From Deltaproteobacteria bacterium (lineage in GTDB: Bacteria > Desulfobacterota > Desulfomonilia > UBA1062), in contig JAGOOG010000014.1 of the NCBI GenBank assembly GCA_017992605.1, positions 1 through 46,802 of the forward strand: DNA of 46,802 nt, written 5' to 3'. Under the pieces are notes generated by a model. It did not search any database and was not told where the DNA came from. It saw only the letters and a program-made list of their open reading frames with translations. Shown in pieces: positions 32,892 to 41,266 of this stretch (within the stretch, counting starts at the first letter, position 1; the number at the start of each line of letters is the position of its first letter). The position numbers and the translations under genes are program-made.

Positions 32892-33469
32892 AAGGGAATC
32901 ATGTCGTCCGGGTCCTCATGCTGGCCGGGATGGTCCTGGTCCTCGGCTGTGCCGGCACCAAGGGCACCCACGACGTGAGGGTCACCTCTAAAGCTCTCGA
33001 GGAGACAGACAAGGGGAGGATCAAGCACGTGGAACACGGTTCCCAGGTTGAACAGGAGGCCATCGCGAGGTTCACGGAATTCTACAGGGTATTCTCCGCA
33101 GAGAGGATCGCTGCATCCATCGACGGGGTGTACACTGAGAATGCCTACTTCGAGGACGGCATCAGGCAGGTCAAGGGCAGGGAGAACATCCGGGAGTATT
33201 TCCTGGGCACCACCGGCGCCTTTACCGAGTGCACCTTCGATATCAAGGATGTGGCATACAGCCAGGGTAACTACTACTTCAGGTGGATCATGCACCTGAG
33301 GCTCAAGCGCGATCCGGACAACCCCATGGCGCAGCCCGGCATGTCCCACGTGCGGTTCGACGAGCAGGGCTGTGTCGTGTTTCACCACGATTACTGGGAG
33401 ACCCTGGCGCTCTTCGAGCGGTTCCCGGTCATCGGGGGCGTCATCCGCTGGATCAAGGGCAGGATATGA
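32888..33469 (+). CDS. SnoaL/NTF2-like lipoprotein
   Basis: This is a 193-residue lipoprotein with a signal peptide ending at LVLG-C (about residue 21). The remainder is a nuclear-transport-factor-2/SnoaL-like domain: EAIARFTEFYRVFSAERIA, YTENAYFEDGIRQVKGREN and YYFRWIMHLRL. A conserved tail, HHDYWETLALFERFPVIGGV, is typical of lipid-modification operons of this kind. Members of the fold bind small hydrophobic ligands or act as isomerases. It starts at the ATGA overlap with the fusion gene and converges with the next, minus-strand gene 14 bases away. Confidence 0.85.
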   Translation: MKGNHVVRVLMLAGMVLVLGCAGTKGTHDVRVTSKALEETDKGRIKHVEHGSQVEQEAIARFTEFYRVFSAERIAASIDGVYTENAYFEDGIRQVKGRENIREYFLGTTGAFTECTFDIKDVAYSQGNYYFRWIMHLRLKRDPDNPMAQPGMSHVRFDEQGCVVFHHDYWETLALFERFPVIGGVIRWIKGRI

Positions 33470-33483
33470 AGGGGATGCAGGGA

Positions 33484-33867
33484 TTACCGGAACCGCGGCA
33501 CCCCGTCGACGAAGTCCATGCTTACCGGTTCGGGGAAAAAGCAGACCCCTGACGTGGAGGGATATCCCTGCAGGATCTCCCAGAGCTGAAGGCCCACCTG
33601 GTTGCCCATGACAGAGACCTCGGCATAAGGGGTGGAATCCCCCTGCCATGCTGTCGAACCTGATCTGTACGCGCCCCAGGAGTTCCCGAGTCCGTCGGAG
33701 TCTCCCCAGGCGATGCAGTCGATGTGGATGTTCATGGTAATATCCACGAAGATGCTCACCCCGGTCTGGCCTGAGATGCCGGAGAGCTCCGCATCGCTCA
33801 AGGGCGTCATGGCCTGGAGGGACAGCGGCAGCAGGAACATGGCGAGCACTGTGAACAGGATCTTCAT
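33484..33867 (-). CDS. small secreted protein with LSGISGQTGVSI motif (DUF6160-like)
   Basis: This 127-residue protein has a Sec signal peptide (residues 1-19, ending in SLQA). It is followed by LSDAELSGISGQTGVSI, a motif found at the start of DUF6160-type exported proteins that resemble filament or surface subunits. The rest is rich in Gly, Ser and Trp, with no catalytic motif and two isolated cysteines. It is shorter than the family members I recall, and its C terminus may be truncated. The start has a GAGGAGA ribosome site 9 bases upstream. The upstream neighbour on the same strand is the molybdopterin oxidoreductase, about 100 bases away. Function unknown. Confidence 0.7.
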   Translation of the reverse strand: MKILFTVLAMFLLPLSLQAMTPLSDAELSGISGQTGVSIFVDITMNIHIDCIAWGDSDGLGNSWGAYRSGSTAWQGDSTPYAEVSVMGNQVGLQLWEILQGYPSTSGVCFFPEPVSMDFVDGVPRFR

Positions 33868-33964
33868 GGACCGGGTCTCCTCAGTTCGGTATCTCCTATT
33901 ATATCCCCCTCCCGGCGCAATGCAAGGGTCACAAGACCTGCCCCGCTGAACGAATCCCGGTTCG

Positions 33965-36208
33965 TCATGCCTCCAGCGGTTCGATCCGGCAGGGCACATA
34001 GCGATGATGTGGCGTGGCCGCGAACCTGTCGCGGTTCGTGTTCTTGGTGAGCCGGTTCACGTTCGCGCCGTAGACCTTGCCCTGGTGAACCATGCCGAAC
34101 CCGTGGGGCATGATCACCTGGCCCCTGCGGGTTGCCTCCGTGATCTCCGCCTCGATGGCGACCTCGCCAGCTTCTGTGATGACGCGCACCATCTGGCCGT
34201 CGGTGATATCGAGCGAGGATGCATCGTCTGGGTGCACGGCCAGGGTGCATGCACGCCGGCCCTCGTTCCATGCAGGGTCCCGCATGAGGGTGTTGGCGTT
34301 CATGCTCATGTGGCGGCCGGCCTGGAGTACGAGGGGAAAGTCCGGGTCCGGCTTCAGGGCCGCCTCCTCGGATTCCGGTTCGATGCTCTTCACCCACCCC
34401 TCCATCTCGGGGATGTGGACGTGGATCAGGTGGTCCTCGTGGGCGATCATGGAGAAGTTGTCGTCCGGGTCGGCAAGGCCGACGATGACCCCCTCGGGAT
34501 GATCGAGGATGGACTGGAAGACCTCGTCGCCCAGGGTGATCCCGGGCTTGAACCCGGCCCTGGCCGCAGCCTTGCGGAAGCTCTTGGGGGCAGCCTGGAG
34601 CAGCCCCCACAGGGCGGCGAGGTTCGGCGATCCCATGGTTCTGCCCAGGGTCTTGGCGAGGATGAACGGCATGTCGGAGAGGGTTTTGGGGTTTGCCTGG
34701 ATGAACTGCATGAGCTCCATGCCGAAGGTCATGCGGTCCTTTGCCGCCGCGTCCACGAGAGACTGCGGTACGGCAGGGATGATGCCCAGCGCGTCCGCGA
34801 TCCGTACCAGGATCTCGCTCAGGTGGAGAGGCTCTCCCACGGGTTCCACCACGGGCCTGCGCATCTGGAAGTAGACCTCGGGGAAGGTCCAGGGGAAGAA
34901 GGTGCCGTCCCACGACTCGTAGCCGGACAGGGCGGGCAGCACGTAGTGGGACAGGGCTGCGGTCTCGGTCATGGCGAGCTCGCAGGTCACCAGCAGATCG
35001 AGCCTCCTGAAGGCCTCCTCGTAGGCCGTGGTGTCCGCAAAGGACCTCAGGGGGTTGGACTGGCAGCACATCACGATCCTGGTCCTGTCAGGGTGCTCGC
35101 TCAGGATCTCCTCGGGCAGCACGTTGGGAGGGAACACACCCATGAGAGCAGGAAAGTCCGTGGTCACGGTGCGCCAGGTCTTGGAATCCCGCTCGTCCGT
35201 GTGGGCGCCGAGCGGCATGAGGTGGCCGGGTATCACGTTGCCGCCCCGCGCGCAGAACCTTCCGCACACGGCGGCCAGGAGGAGGTGCAGGTAGGATGCA
35301 ACGGTGCTGTGGCGGTTCATGTAGATGCCCAGGTCCGTGTGCATGCACCACTTCCTGGTGGCCAGCAGCCGGCACACCTCGCGAACCTGCTCGTAGTCGA
35401 GTCCGCAGACCGCGCAGGCTGCCCTGGCATCGAAGCCCCTGAACCAGGGGGCGACCTCTTCGAACCCCGTCGTGTGCTGTTCGATGTAGTCCATGTCCTG
35501 CCATCCCTCGGCCAGGATGATGGCGATCATTGCCCTGGTGAGCAGGGCATCGGTGCCGGGGCGGACGGCCAGGTGGATGTCGGCGATCTCGGCGGTCTCT
35601 GATTTCCGCGGGTCGATGACCACCAGGAGCTTGTCCGGGTTCTTCGAGAACTCCTTGAGAACGAGCGGTGCCCGCGGCATCTGGTGGCTCTGCATCCCGT
35701 TCCATCCGATGGCCAGGATCATGTCGGCGGCGTGCTCGTCCGGGATGCCGAAGAGGTACTGCCTGCCCGTGAACCTACCCGATGCCCAGAAGATGCCGGT
35801 GAGCTCCTGGCCCAGGGGGTTGTAGTGGTAGCGCGAGCCCAGCGCCCGCATGAGCCTCACCCCGAAGGCGGCATCGAAGTGGCAGCCCTGGCCGCCGCCG
35901 CCCATGTAGACGTATGACTTCGGGCCGTGCTCGCCCGTGACCTGCCTGATCCGGGAGGCTATCTCGCCGATGGCCTGGTCCCATGATATCTTCTCAAAGG
36001 TTGATCCCACGCGTTTCAGCGGGTGGGTGAGCCGTCCTGTGTGGTGCTGGTGAAAGGCCACGTTGGCCCCCTTGCGGCACACATATCCTTGAGAACGCGG
36101 GTTGTCCTTGTCGCCCCTGGACTTTGTGATCCGGTTGTCCTCCACATACACCTCGAGCCCGCAGTTCTGTGCGCAGAGAACGCAGCCGGTCTTCCTCCAC
36201 TCACCCAT
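33965..36208 (-). CDS. cytoplasmic molybdopterin-dependent oxidoreductase
   Basis: This 747-residue member of the DMSO-reductase/formate-dehydrogenase superfamily has no signal peptide. The N-terminal 4Fe-4S site is CVLCAQNC with a final cysteine at GYVCRKG. Cofactor-binding segments follow, such as DMILAIGWNGMQSH, VVIDPRKSETAEIADIHL, TRIVMCCQSNPLRS, and the C-terminal cap (LVLQAGRHMSMNANT; HPDDASSLDITDGQMV). The place where formate dehydrogenases have Cys or SeCys reads NPLGQELTG, with no obvious metal ligand. The substrate is unknown. The start has GAGGGGG 7 bases upstream. It overlaps the upstream tetR-type gene by 8 bases and is probably controlled by it. Confidence 0.9.
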   Translation of the reverse strand: MGEWRKTGCVLCAQNCGLEVYVEDNRITKSRGDKDNPRSQGYVCRKGANVAFHQHHTGRLTHPLKRVGSTFEKISWDQAIGEIASRIRQVTGEHGPKSYVYMGGGGQGCHFDAAFGVRLMRALGSRYHYNPLGQELTGIFWASGRFTGRQYLFGIPDEHAADMILAIGWNGMQSHQMPRAPLVLKEFSKNPDKLLVVIDPRKSETAEIADIHLAVRPGTDALLTRAMIAIILAEGWQDMDYIEQHTTGFEEVAPWFRGFDARAACAVCGLDYEQVREVCRLLATRKWCMHTDLGIYMNRHSTVASYLHLLLAAVCGRFCARGGNVIPGHLMPLGAHTDERDSKTWRTVTTDFPALMGVFPPNVLPEEILSEHPDRTRIVMCCQSNPLRSFADTTAYEEAFRRLDLLVTCELAMTETAALSHYVLPALSGYESWDGTFFPWTFPEVYFQMRRPVVEPVGEPLHLSEILVRIADALGIIPAVPQSLVDAAAKDRMTFGMELMQFIQANPKTLSDMPFILAKTLGRTMGSPNLAALWGLLQAAPKSFRKAAARAGFKPGITLGDEVFQSILDHPEGVIVGLADPDDNFSMIAHEDHLIHVHIPEMEGWVKSIEPESEEAALKPDPDFPLVLQAGRHMSMNANTLMRDPAWNEGRRACTLAVHPDDASSLDITDGQMVRVITEAGEVAIEAEITEATRRGQVIMPHGFGMVHQGKVYGANVNRLTKNTNRDRFAATPHHRYVPCRIEPLEA

Positions 36209-36824
36209 GTCGTGTCCCCCTCTTTCTCGTTCCGGCAGGGCCGGTTCTCAGTATATGCTCAAAGACCATGTTCTTGAAGATCTTCAGCGGTTCACTGCTC
36301 TTCGTGAGCTTCATGTGCATGATGGCGCCCTCCCAGCTGTTGAGGATGAACCAGGCGGTCTGTGCCGGTTCCAGGCCGGCCGGGAGGTCGCCCGCATCCC
36401 CGGCCTCGGCGAGGATCCGCTCTATGCGGTCGTGCATGCGGGTGTAGACATCGCCGACCTTGGCCCTGAACGGCTCGCTCAGGTCGCTCATCTCCTGCAT
36501 GAGGTTTCCGATGGGGCACCCGCAGCGCAGACCCATATCCTCGAACATGGACTGGTATGCATCCATGAACAGAGAGAGCCTTTCGAGGGGCGGGGTGGAG
36601 CCGCCGTTGAGGTAGGTCTCTCCCATGGCATGGATGAACTCCCAGTAGTAGTCGATGAGTTCCAGCCCGAAATCGTCCTTGCTCCTGAAGTAGAAGTAGA
36701 ACGAACCCTTGGGTATGCCGGCCGCCTGCAGGATCTCGTTCAGGCCGGTGTGGTGGAAGCCTTTGGCATGGACGAGGCGCGCGCCTTCCCTGAGAATGGT
36801 CAACTTCGAAGTGTCCCGGGCCAC
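36201..36824 (-). CDS. TetR-family transcriptional regulator
   Basis: This 207-residue repressor has the N-terminal helix-turn-helix (HTGLNEILQAAGIPKGSFYFYF, residues about 25-46, followed by RSKDDFG) and a ligand-binding C-terminal domain with GCPIGNLMQEMSD and WEGAIMHMKL, as in the AcuR/NemR-like group that senses electrophiles or small organic molecules. A cysteine in LRCGCPIG could be a sensor residue. The start is GTG 36824 with no ribosome site, and a good -10 box just upstream suggests a leaderless transcript. An operator-like palindrome overlaps that promoter. The gene overlaps the molybdopterin oxidoreductase by 8 bases, so autoregulation would also control that enzyme. Confidence 0.88.
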   Translation of the reverse strand: MARDTSKLTILREGARLVHAKGFHHTGLNEILQAAGIPKGSFYFYFRSKDDFGLELIDYYWEFIHAMGETYLNGGSTPPLERLSLFMDAYQSMFEDMGLRCGCPIGNLMQEMSDLSEPFRAKVGDVYTRMHDRIERILAEAGDAGDLPAGLEPAQTAWFILNSWEGAIMHMKLTKSSEPLKIFKNMVFEHILRTGPAGTRKRGTRHG

Positions 36825-36835
36825 GGTGCATATAA

Positions 36836-36850
36836 TAGACCAGTCGTCTA
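36836..36850. promoter_or_regulatory. operator candidate for the TetR regulator
   Basis: TAGACCAGTCGTCTA is an imperfect dyad with TAGAC/GTCTA arms. It lies 12 bases upstream of the regulator's GTG and next to a minus-strand TATTAT (-10). It resembles TAGACC-type boxes of NemR-like repressors. It is also close to the pgm promoter on the other strand. Confidence 0.6.
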
Positions 36851-36880
36851 GTAAAGGAAAGAGAAAACTGTTCTGTGAGG

Positions 36881-36909
36881 TTTACCCTGTGCGCTGATTC
36901 ATGTAAGAT
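36881..36909 (+). promoter_or_regulatory. promoter candidate of pgm
   Basis: TTTACC at 36881-36886, a 17-base spacer and TAAGAT at 36904-36909; both boxes match the consensus at 4 of 6 positions. It is 70 bases upstream of the pgm ATG. Confidence 0.45.
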
Positions 36910-36979
36910 AGTCATGTTATTGTCGAATGCCATCTGTAGAGCATGTTCGTACATCACGTGAGTTGAGGGGAGAGGGGAT

Positions 36980-38632
36980 ATGGCGCTCCATGACCTTGCC
37001 GGCAAGCCAGCGCCGAGGGAAATGCTGGTCGATGTCGGGGCCCTCATCGATGCATACTTCTCGATCCGCCCCGATTCCGCTGATCCCGTGCAGAGGGTTT
37101 CGTTCGGCACCTCGGGCCACCGGGGGTCTTCACTGACCGGGAGCTTCAACGAAGATCACATCCTGGCCATTACCCAGGCCATCTGCGACTACAAAAGGGA
37201 ATACTCCATCACCGGCCCCCTGTTCCTGGGCAAGGATACCCACGGCCTGTCCGAACCCGCCTTCAGGTCTGCCCTGGAGGTGCTCTCGGCAAACGCGGTG
37301 AACGTGATGACAGACGAGACCGGGGGGTTCACCCCGACCCCGGTGATATCGCACGCCATACTCGAATACAACAGGGCGCGAAAGACCGACCTGGCGGACG
37401 GCGTCGTCATCACGCCGTCTCACAACCCCCCCACGGACGGCGGGATCAAGTACAACCCTCCCGAGGGAGGGCCGGCCGATACCGGGGTGACCGCGTGGAT
37501 CGCCGCACGGGCCAACGCGATCCTGGCCGGCCACGACGCGGAGGTGCGCAGGATCCCCTACGAGCGTGCCGTCAGGGCACCCACGACGACTCTCTATGAC
37601 TATGTCGGCCCCTATGTGGAGGAGCTCTCCGGCATCATCGACATGGAGAGGGTGGCATCCGCAGGGCTCAGTCTCGGCGCGGACGCCCTGGGCGGATCGG
37701 GGGCGGCCTTCTGGCCGCGCATAGCCGAGCGGTATGGGCTCTCCCTGGAGCTCATGCACGGAAGCCCGGACCCGACGTTCGGCTTCATGACCGTCGATCA
37801 CGACGGGAAGATCAGGATGGACTGCTCGTCTCCGTATGCCATGGCAGGCCTCATAGGTCTGAAGGAGCGGTTCGACCTCGCCTTCGGCAACGATCCCGAC
37901 TTCGACCGCCACGGCATCGTCACCAGGACGGGCGGCCTCATGAACCCGAACCACTACCTCGCCGTTGCCGTGGAATACCTCTTCTCCACCAGGACGCGAT
38001 GGCGGTCAGGGACCGGCATCGGAAAGACACTGGTGAGCAGTTCCATGATCGACCGGGTCGCCGAATCCCTCGGCAGACCACTCATGGAGGTACCGGTGGG
38101 GTTCAAGTGGTTCGTGCGCGGCCTCATCGAGGGAACCATCGGGTTCGGGGGCGAGGAGAGCGCAGGGGCTTCGTTCCTCCGCAGGGACGCAACGGTGTGG
38201 ACCACGGACAAGGACGGCATCATCATGGCGCTGCTGGCCGCCGAGATGACGGCCGTACGGGGCAGGGATCCCCATGAGCTCTACGGGGCCCTCGAGGAAC
38301 GGTTCGGCGCCTATGCCTACGAGCGGACTGATGTACCTGCAAACCCTGCACAGAAGACCGTCCTGGGGAAGCTGTCGCCGGAGCTCATCGCATCGGACGA
38401 ACTCGCGGGCGACGCCATCACCGCGGTCCTCACCGAGGCGCCGGCCAACAGGGCGCCCATAGGCGGTATCAAGGTGGTCACCGGCTCGGGGTGGTTCGCG
38501 GCGCGCCCTTCGGGAACCGAGGACGTCTACAAGATCTATGCAGAGAGCTTCAAGGGAGACGACCATCTCAGGGCCCTTCAGGAAGGAGCCCGGGGCCTCA
38601 TCTCCCAGGCCTTTTCCCGGGCGGGAGTCTGA
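36980..38632 (+). CDS. pgm: phosphoglucomutase (alpha-D-glucose specific)
   Basis: This 550-residue enzyme interconverts glucose 1-phosphate and glucose 6-phosphate, linking glycolysis to glycogen and surface-sugar synthesis. It has the phosphohexomutase layout: RVSFGTSGHRGSS near residue 39, active-site phosphoserine loop VVITPSHNPPTDGGIKYN, metal-binding GNDPDFDRHG, substrate loop GFGGEESAGASF and phosphate-binding RPSGTEDVYKIY. Length and start match the bacterial Pgm. The ribosome site is GAGGGGAGAGGGG. It is followed after 13 bases by an ABC permease gene; a shared transcript is possible, but no functional link is evident. Confidence 0.96.
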   Translation: MALHDLAGKPAPREMLVDVGALIDAYFSIRPDSADPVQRVSFGTSGHRGSSLTGSFNEDHILAITQAICDYKREYSITGPLFLGKDTHGLSEPAFRSALEVLSANAVNVMTDETGGFTPTPVISHAILEYNRARKTDLADGVVITPSHNPPTDGGIKYNPPEGGPADTGVTAWIAARANAILAGHDAEVRRIPYERAVRAPTTTLYDYVGPYVEELSGIIDMERVASAGLSLGADALGGSGAAFWPRIAERYGLSLELMHGSPDPTFGFMTVDHDGKIRMDCSSPYAMAGLIGLKERFDLAFGNDPDFDRHGIVTRTGGLMNPNHYLAVAVEYLFSTRTRWRSGTGIGKTLVSSSMIDRVAESLGRPLMEVPVGFKWFVRGLIEGTIGFGGEESAGASFLRRDATVWTTDKDGIIMALLAAEMTAVRGRDPHELYGALEERFGAYAYERTDVPANPAQKTVLGKLSPELIASDELAGDAITAVLTEAPANRAPIGGIKVVTGSGWFAARPSGTEDVYKIYAESFKGDDHLRALQEGARGLISQAFSRAGV

Positions 38633-38645
38633 AGGGAAGGGTTTG

Positions 38646-39470
38646 ATGGCACAGACACCGGCCACTTCACGGGCAGCCCTCGCGCAGCCCTCCCCGCTGA
38701 GGGTGACATGGGACGTGGTGAAGTACCTCGTCTTCATGTCCATTCTCGGGATCGTCATCGTCAAGGGGACCTCGACCCTGGGGTACAACTGGCAGTGGTA
38801 CCGGGTGGCCAGGTACATCCTCGTCGAGACGGAAAGCGGGCTCGTTGCCGGACCGTTGCTCAAGGGTCTTCTCGTCACTTTCCGGATCACCGGGATCAGC
38901 CTCGTCCTCGCCTTCGCCATCGGCCTGGTCACGGTCCTGATGAGGCTGTCGTCATCGGTCTCCGCGCGGGCTCTCGCCAGGGCCTACATGGAACTCATCA
39001 GGAACACGCCGCTGCTCATACAGCTGTTCTTCCTCTACTTCGTCATATCGCCCATCGTGGGCATGAACGCCTTCTTTTCGGCCGTGATCGCCCTGAGCCT
39101 GTTCGAGGGCGCCTACATTTCCGAGATATTCCGGTCAGGAATCGAGTCAATCCCGCCTGGGCAGTGGGAGGCAGGCCTGAGCTCGGGGTTGACCAAGTTC
39201 GAGTCCTACCGGTTTGTCATCCTGCCCCAGGCGGTTCGTGCCATTCTGCCGCCGCTGACGGGCCAGGCGATTTCGCTGATCAAGGACTCGGCCCTGGTCA
39301 GTACCATCGCCATCTACGATCTGACCATGCAGGGACAGGCCATCGTGGCTGAGACCTTCCTGGTCTTCGAGATCTGGCTCTCCGTGGCGGCCATCTACCT
39401 GGTCATCACCATGAGCCTGTCGGCCCTTGTTCACGAGATGGAAAAGAAATTCAAACGATACTCGCACTGA
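38646..39470 (+). CDS. polar amino acid ABC transporter permease
   Basis: This 274-residue inner-membrane protein of the His/Glu/Gln/Arg-type permease family has about five helices. The typical core is YMELIRNTPLLIQLFFLYF, LSLFEGAYISEIFRSGIESI with PPGQWEAGLSSGLTKFESYRF, and the EAA-loop region VILPQAVRAILPPLTGQ. An unusually long N terminus precedes the first helix. The GTTTG-ATG start is preceded by AAGGGAAGGG. It is followed at 17 bases by the binding protein and then by a second permease, so the pair would form the heterodimeric channel. Confidence 0.92.
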   Translation: MAQTPATSRAALAQPSPLRVTWDVVKYLVFMSILGIVIVKGTSTLGYNWQWYRVARYILVETESGLVAGPLLKGLLVTFRITGISLVLAFAIGLVTVLMRLSSSVSARALARAYMELIRNTPLLIQLFFLYFVISPIVGMNAFFSAVIALSLFEGAYISEIFRSGIESIPPGQWEAGLSSGLTKFESYRFVILPQAVRAILPPLTGQAISLIKDSALVSTIAIYDLTMQGQAIVAETFLVFEIWLSVAAIYLVITMSLSALVHEMEKKFKRYSH

Positions 39471-39487
39471 GATAAAGGAGGATTCCT

Positions 39488-40318
39488 ATGAGAAGGAAGA
39501 GAATCTTCACAACTTCACTGATCCTCGTCGTACTGGTCTTGGGAGGGTTCCTCATGGCCGCCAAGGGGGTGAGGGAAGACCTCGCGGCCCAGAGCACCAT
39601 CGAACAGGTGCTTCAGCGGGGTGTGCTCAGGGTGGGGATGTCCACCTTCGTTCCCTGGGCCATGAACGACAAGCAGGGCAATCTCGTGGGGTTCGAGATC
39701 GACGTGGCCAGGAGACTCGCCAGGGACATGGGGGTGAAGGTGGAGTTCGTGCCCACCAAGTGGTCGGGGATCCTGCCCGCCCTGCTCACCGGAAAATTCG
39801 ACGTCATCATCGGCGGCATGGGCATCACGCCGGAGCGCAACGTCAAGGTGAATTTCTCCATGCCCTACGACTATACGGGCATGTCCCTCGTGGCCAGCAA
39901 GAAGCTTGCCAGGGGCTACAAGTCGCTCAACGACTTCAACAAACCCGTGGTGACCATCGCCGCACGGACCGGCACCACCGCCGCAGCCGCCGCGAAGAAG
40001 CACATGCCCAGGGCCAGGCTCAGACTCTTCGACGACGAGTCCCAGGCGGTTCAGGAACTGCTCAACGACCGGGTCCACGCCCTGGTGGCCTCTGCGCCGC
40101 TGCCCGCATTCCAGGCCATCGAATATCCCGACAGACTCTTTTTGCCCCTGAAGGACGACTTCACGCAGGAACCCATCGGGTTCGCCATCGTCAAGGGCGA
40201 TGTGGACACCCTGAACTTCCTCAACAGCTGGATCGTCGTGGTCGAGTCCGAGGGCTGGCTCAAGGAGCGCAAACACTACTGGTTCGAGACCAAGGACTGG
40301 AAGAACCTCATCGAGTAG
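39488..40318 (+). CDS. amino acid ABC transporter substrate-binding protein
   Basis: This 276-residue periplasmic family 3 solute-binding protein has an N-terminal signal anchor (FTTSLILVVLVLGGFLMAA). The ligand-binding fold is MSTFVPWAMNDKQGNLVGFE, VEFVPTKWSGILPALLTGKF, MGITPERNVKVNFSMPY and GTTAAAAAKKHMPRAR. Conserved polar residues suggest an amino acid ligand. The ribosome site AAAGGAGG is strong. The gene lies between the two permease genes. Confidence 0.93.
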   Translation: MRRKRIFTTSLILVVLVLGGFLMAAKGVREDLAAQSTIEQVLQRGVLRVGMSTFVPWAMNDKQGNLVGFEIDVARRLARDMGVKVEFVPTKWSGILPALLTGKFDVIIGGMGITPERNVKVNFSMPYDYTGMSLVASKKLARGYKSLNDFNKPVVTIAARTGTTAAAAAKKHMPRARLRLFDDESQAVQELLNDRVHALVASAPLPAFQAIEYPDRLFLPLKDDFTQEPIGFAIVKGDVDTLNFLNSWIVVVESEGWLKERKHYWFETKDWKNLIE

Positions 40319-40375
40319 GGATTGCGTGAGCGGTTCCTCCCCGGACCCCGCAGGGCACCATGAAAGGCGGCTGCA

Positions 40376-41251
40376 GTGAAAAGAAGGCTGGAGTTCAGGA
40401 TACTCGATCTCATCATCCTGGGCATCCTTGCAGCCTGCGCCCTGTGGGTCATGCATCGCGTCCGGGTCGACCTGAGGTACAACTGGAACTGGGGGGTGAT
40501 CCCCCAGTATCTCTTCTATTACGATCAGGACCAGGGGGAGTGGGTCCCCAACCTCCTGATCCTGGGTTTCATGACCACCATCAAGCTCAGCATGTGGGCA
40601 ACCCTGTTCGCCACCATCATCGGGACCGTCATGGCCCTGTTCCGGAACAGCAGGAGCCTGTTCCGGAGGATGGTGGGCAGGACTTACGTGGAGCTCGTCC
40701 GGAACATGCCGCCCCTGGTGCTCGTGTTCATCGTCTACTATTTCATCAGCGACCAGGTCATCAGGGCCATCGGTCTGGAGGGACTGCTGCGTTCGCTCAG
40801 CCCGGGGGTCCAGGGCTTTCTCGCCCACTGCTGCGCGCCCGTGCCCAAGCTGCCCGTGTTCGCCGCGGCCGTCGTCATGCTGGCGCTCTACGAGGGTGCA
40901 TACATCACCGAGATCGTGCGGGCGGGCATACAGTCCATCGAGCGTGGCCAGTGGGAGGCATCCAGCGCCCTGGGTTTCACCCGGTTCCAGCAGCTCCGTC
41001 ACGTCATCTTTCCCCAGGCAGTGGTGCGCATCCTGCCCCCGCTTGCCGGTCAGGTCATCTCCACCATCAAGGACTCCGCCATCGTCTCGGTCATATCCAT
41101 CCAGGAACTCACCTTCCAGGGCATGGAGATCATGTCCTCGACATACCGGACCTTCGAGATATGGATCACCATAACGGCCATGTACTTTGCGCTCACCTTC
41201 GCATGCTCGCTGGTGGTGAGGAGTCTGGAGCTTTCACTGCAGAGGCGGTGA
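40376..41251 (+). CDS. polar amino acid ABC transporter permease, second subunit
   Basis: This 291-residue inner-membrane permease is the partner of the one at 38646. Family features are YVELVRNMPPLVLVFIVYYF, LALYEGAYITEIVRAGIQSI with ERGQWEASSALGFTRFQQLR and VIFPQAVVRILPPLAGQV. It has an extra segment of about 50 residues between helices (DQVIRAIGLEGLLRSLSPGV onward), typical of the longer permease in this transporter type. The start is GTG 40376 with AAGGCGG. No ATPase gene follows: the next gene is a convergent HAD phosphatase. Confidence 0.92.
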   Translation: MKRRLEFRILDLIILGILAACALWVMHRVRVDLRYNWNWGVIPQYLFYYDQDQGEWVPNLLILGFMTTIKLSMWATLFATIIGTVMALFRNSRSLFRRMVGRTYVELVRNMPPLVLVFIVYYFISDQVIRAIGLEGLLRSLSPGVQGFLAHCCAPVPKLPVFAAAVVMLALYEGAYITEIVRAGIQSIERGQWEASSALGFTRFQQLRHVIFPQAVVRILPPLAGQVISTIKDSAIVSVISIQELTFQGMEIMSSTYRTFEIWITITAMYFALTFACSLVVRSLELSLQRR

Positions 41252-41266
41252 GTCCCCGCGGGGTGG

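Noticed and set aside
34004-35602. 532-residue plus-strand frame opposite the molybdopterin oxidoreductase
   Set aside because: Composition rich in His, Gly and Val without motifs; the minus strand has the full oxidoreductase motif set.
39515-41002. 495-residue minus-strand frame over the binding protein and permease
   Set aside because: It crosses two well-supported plus-strand genes and their spacer, and has no domain of its own.
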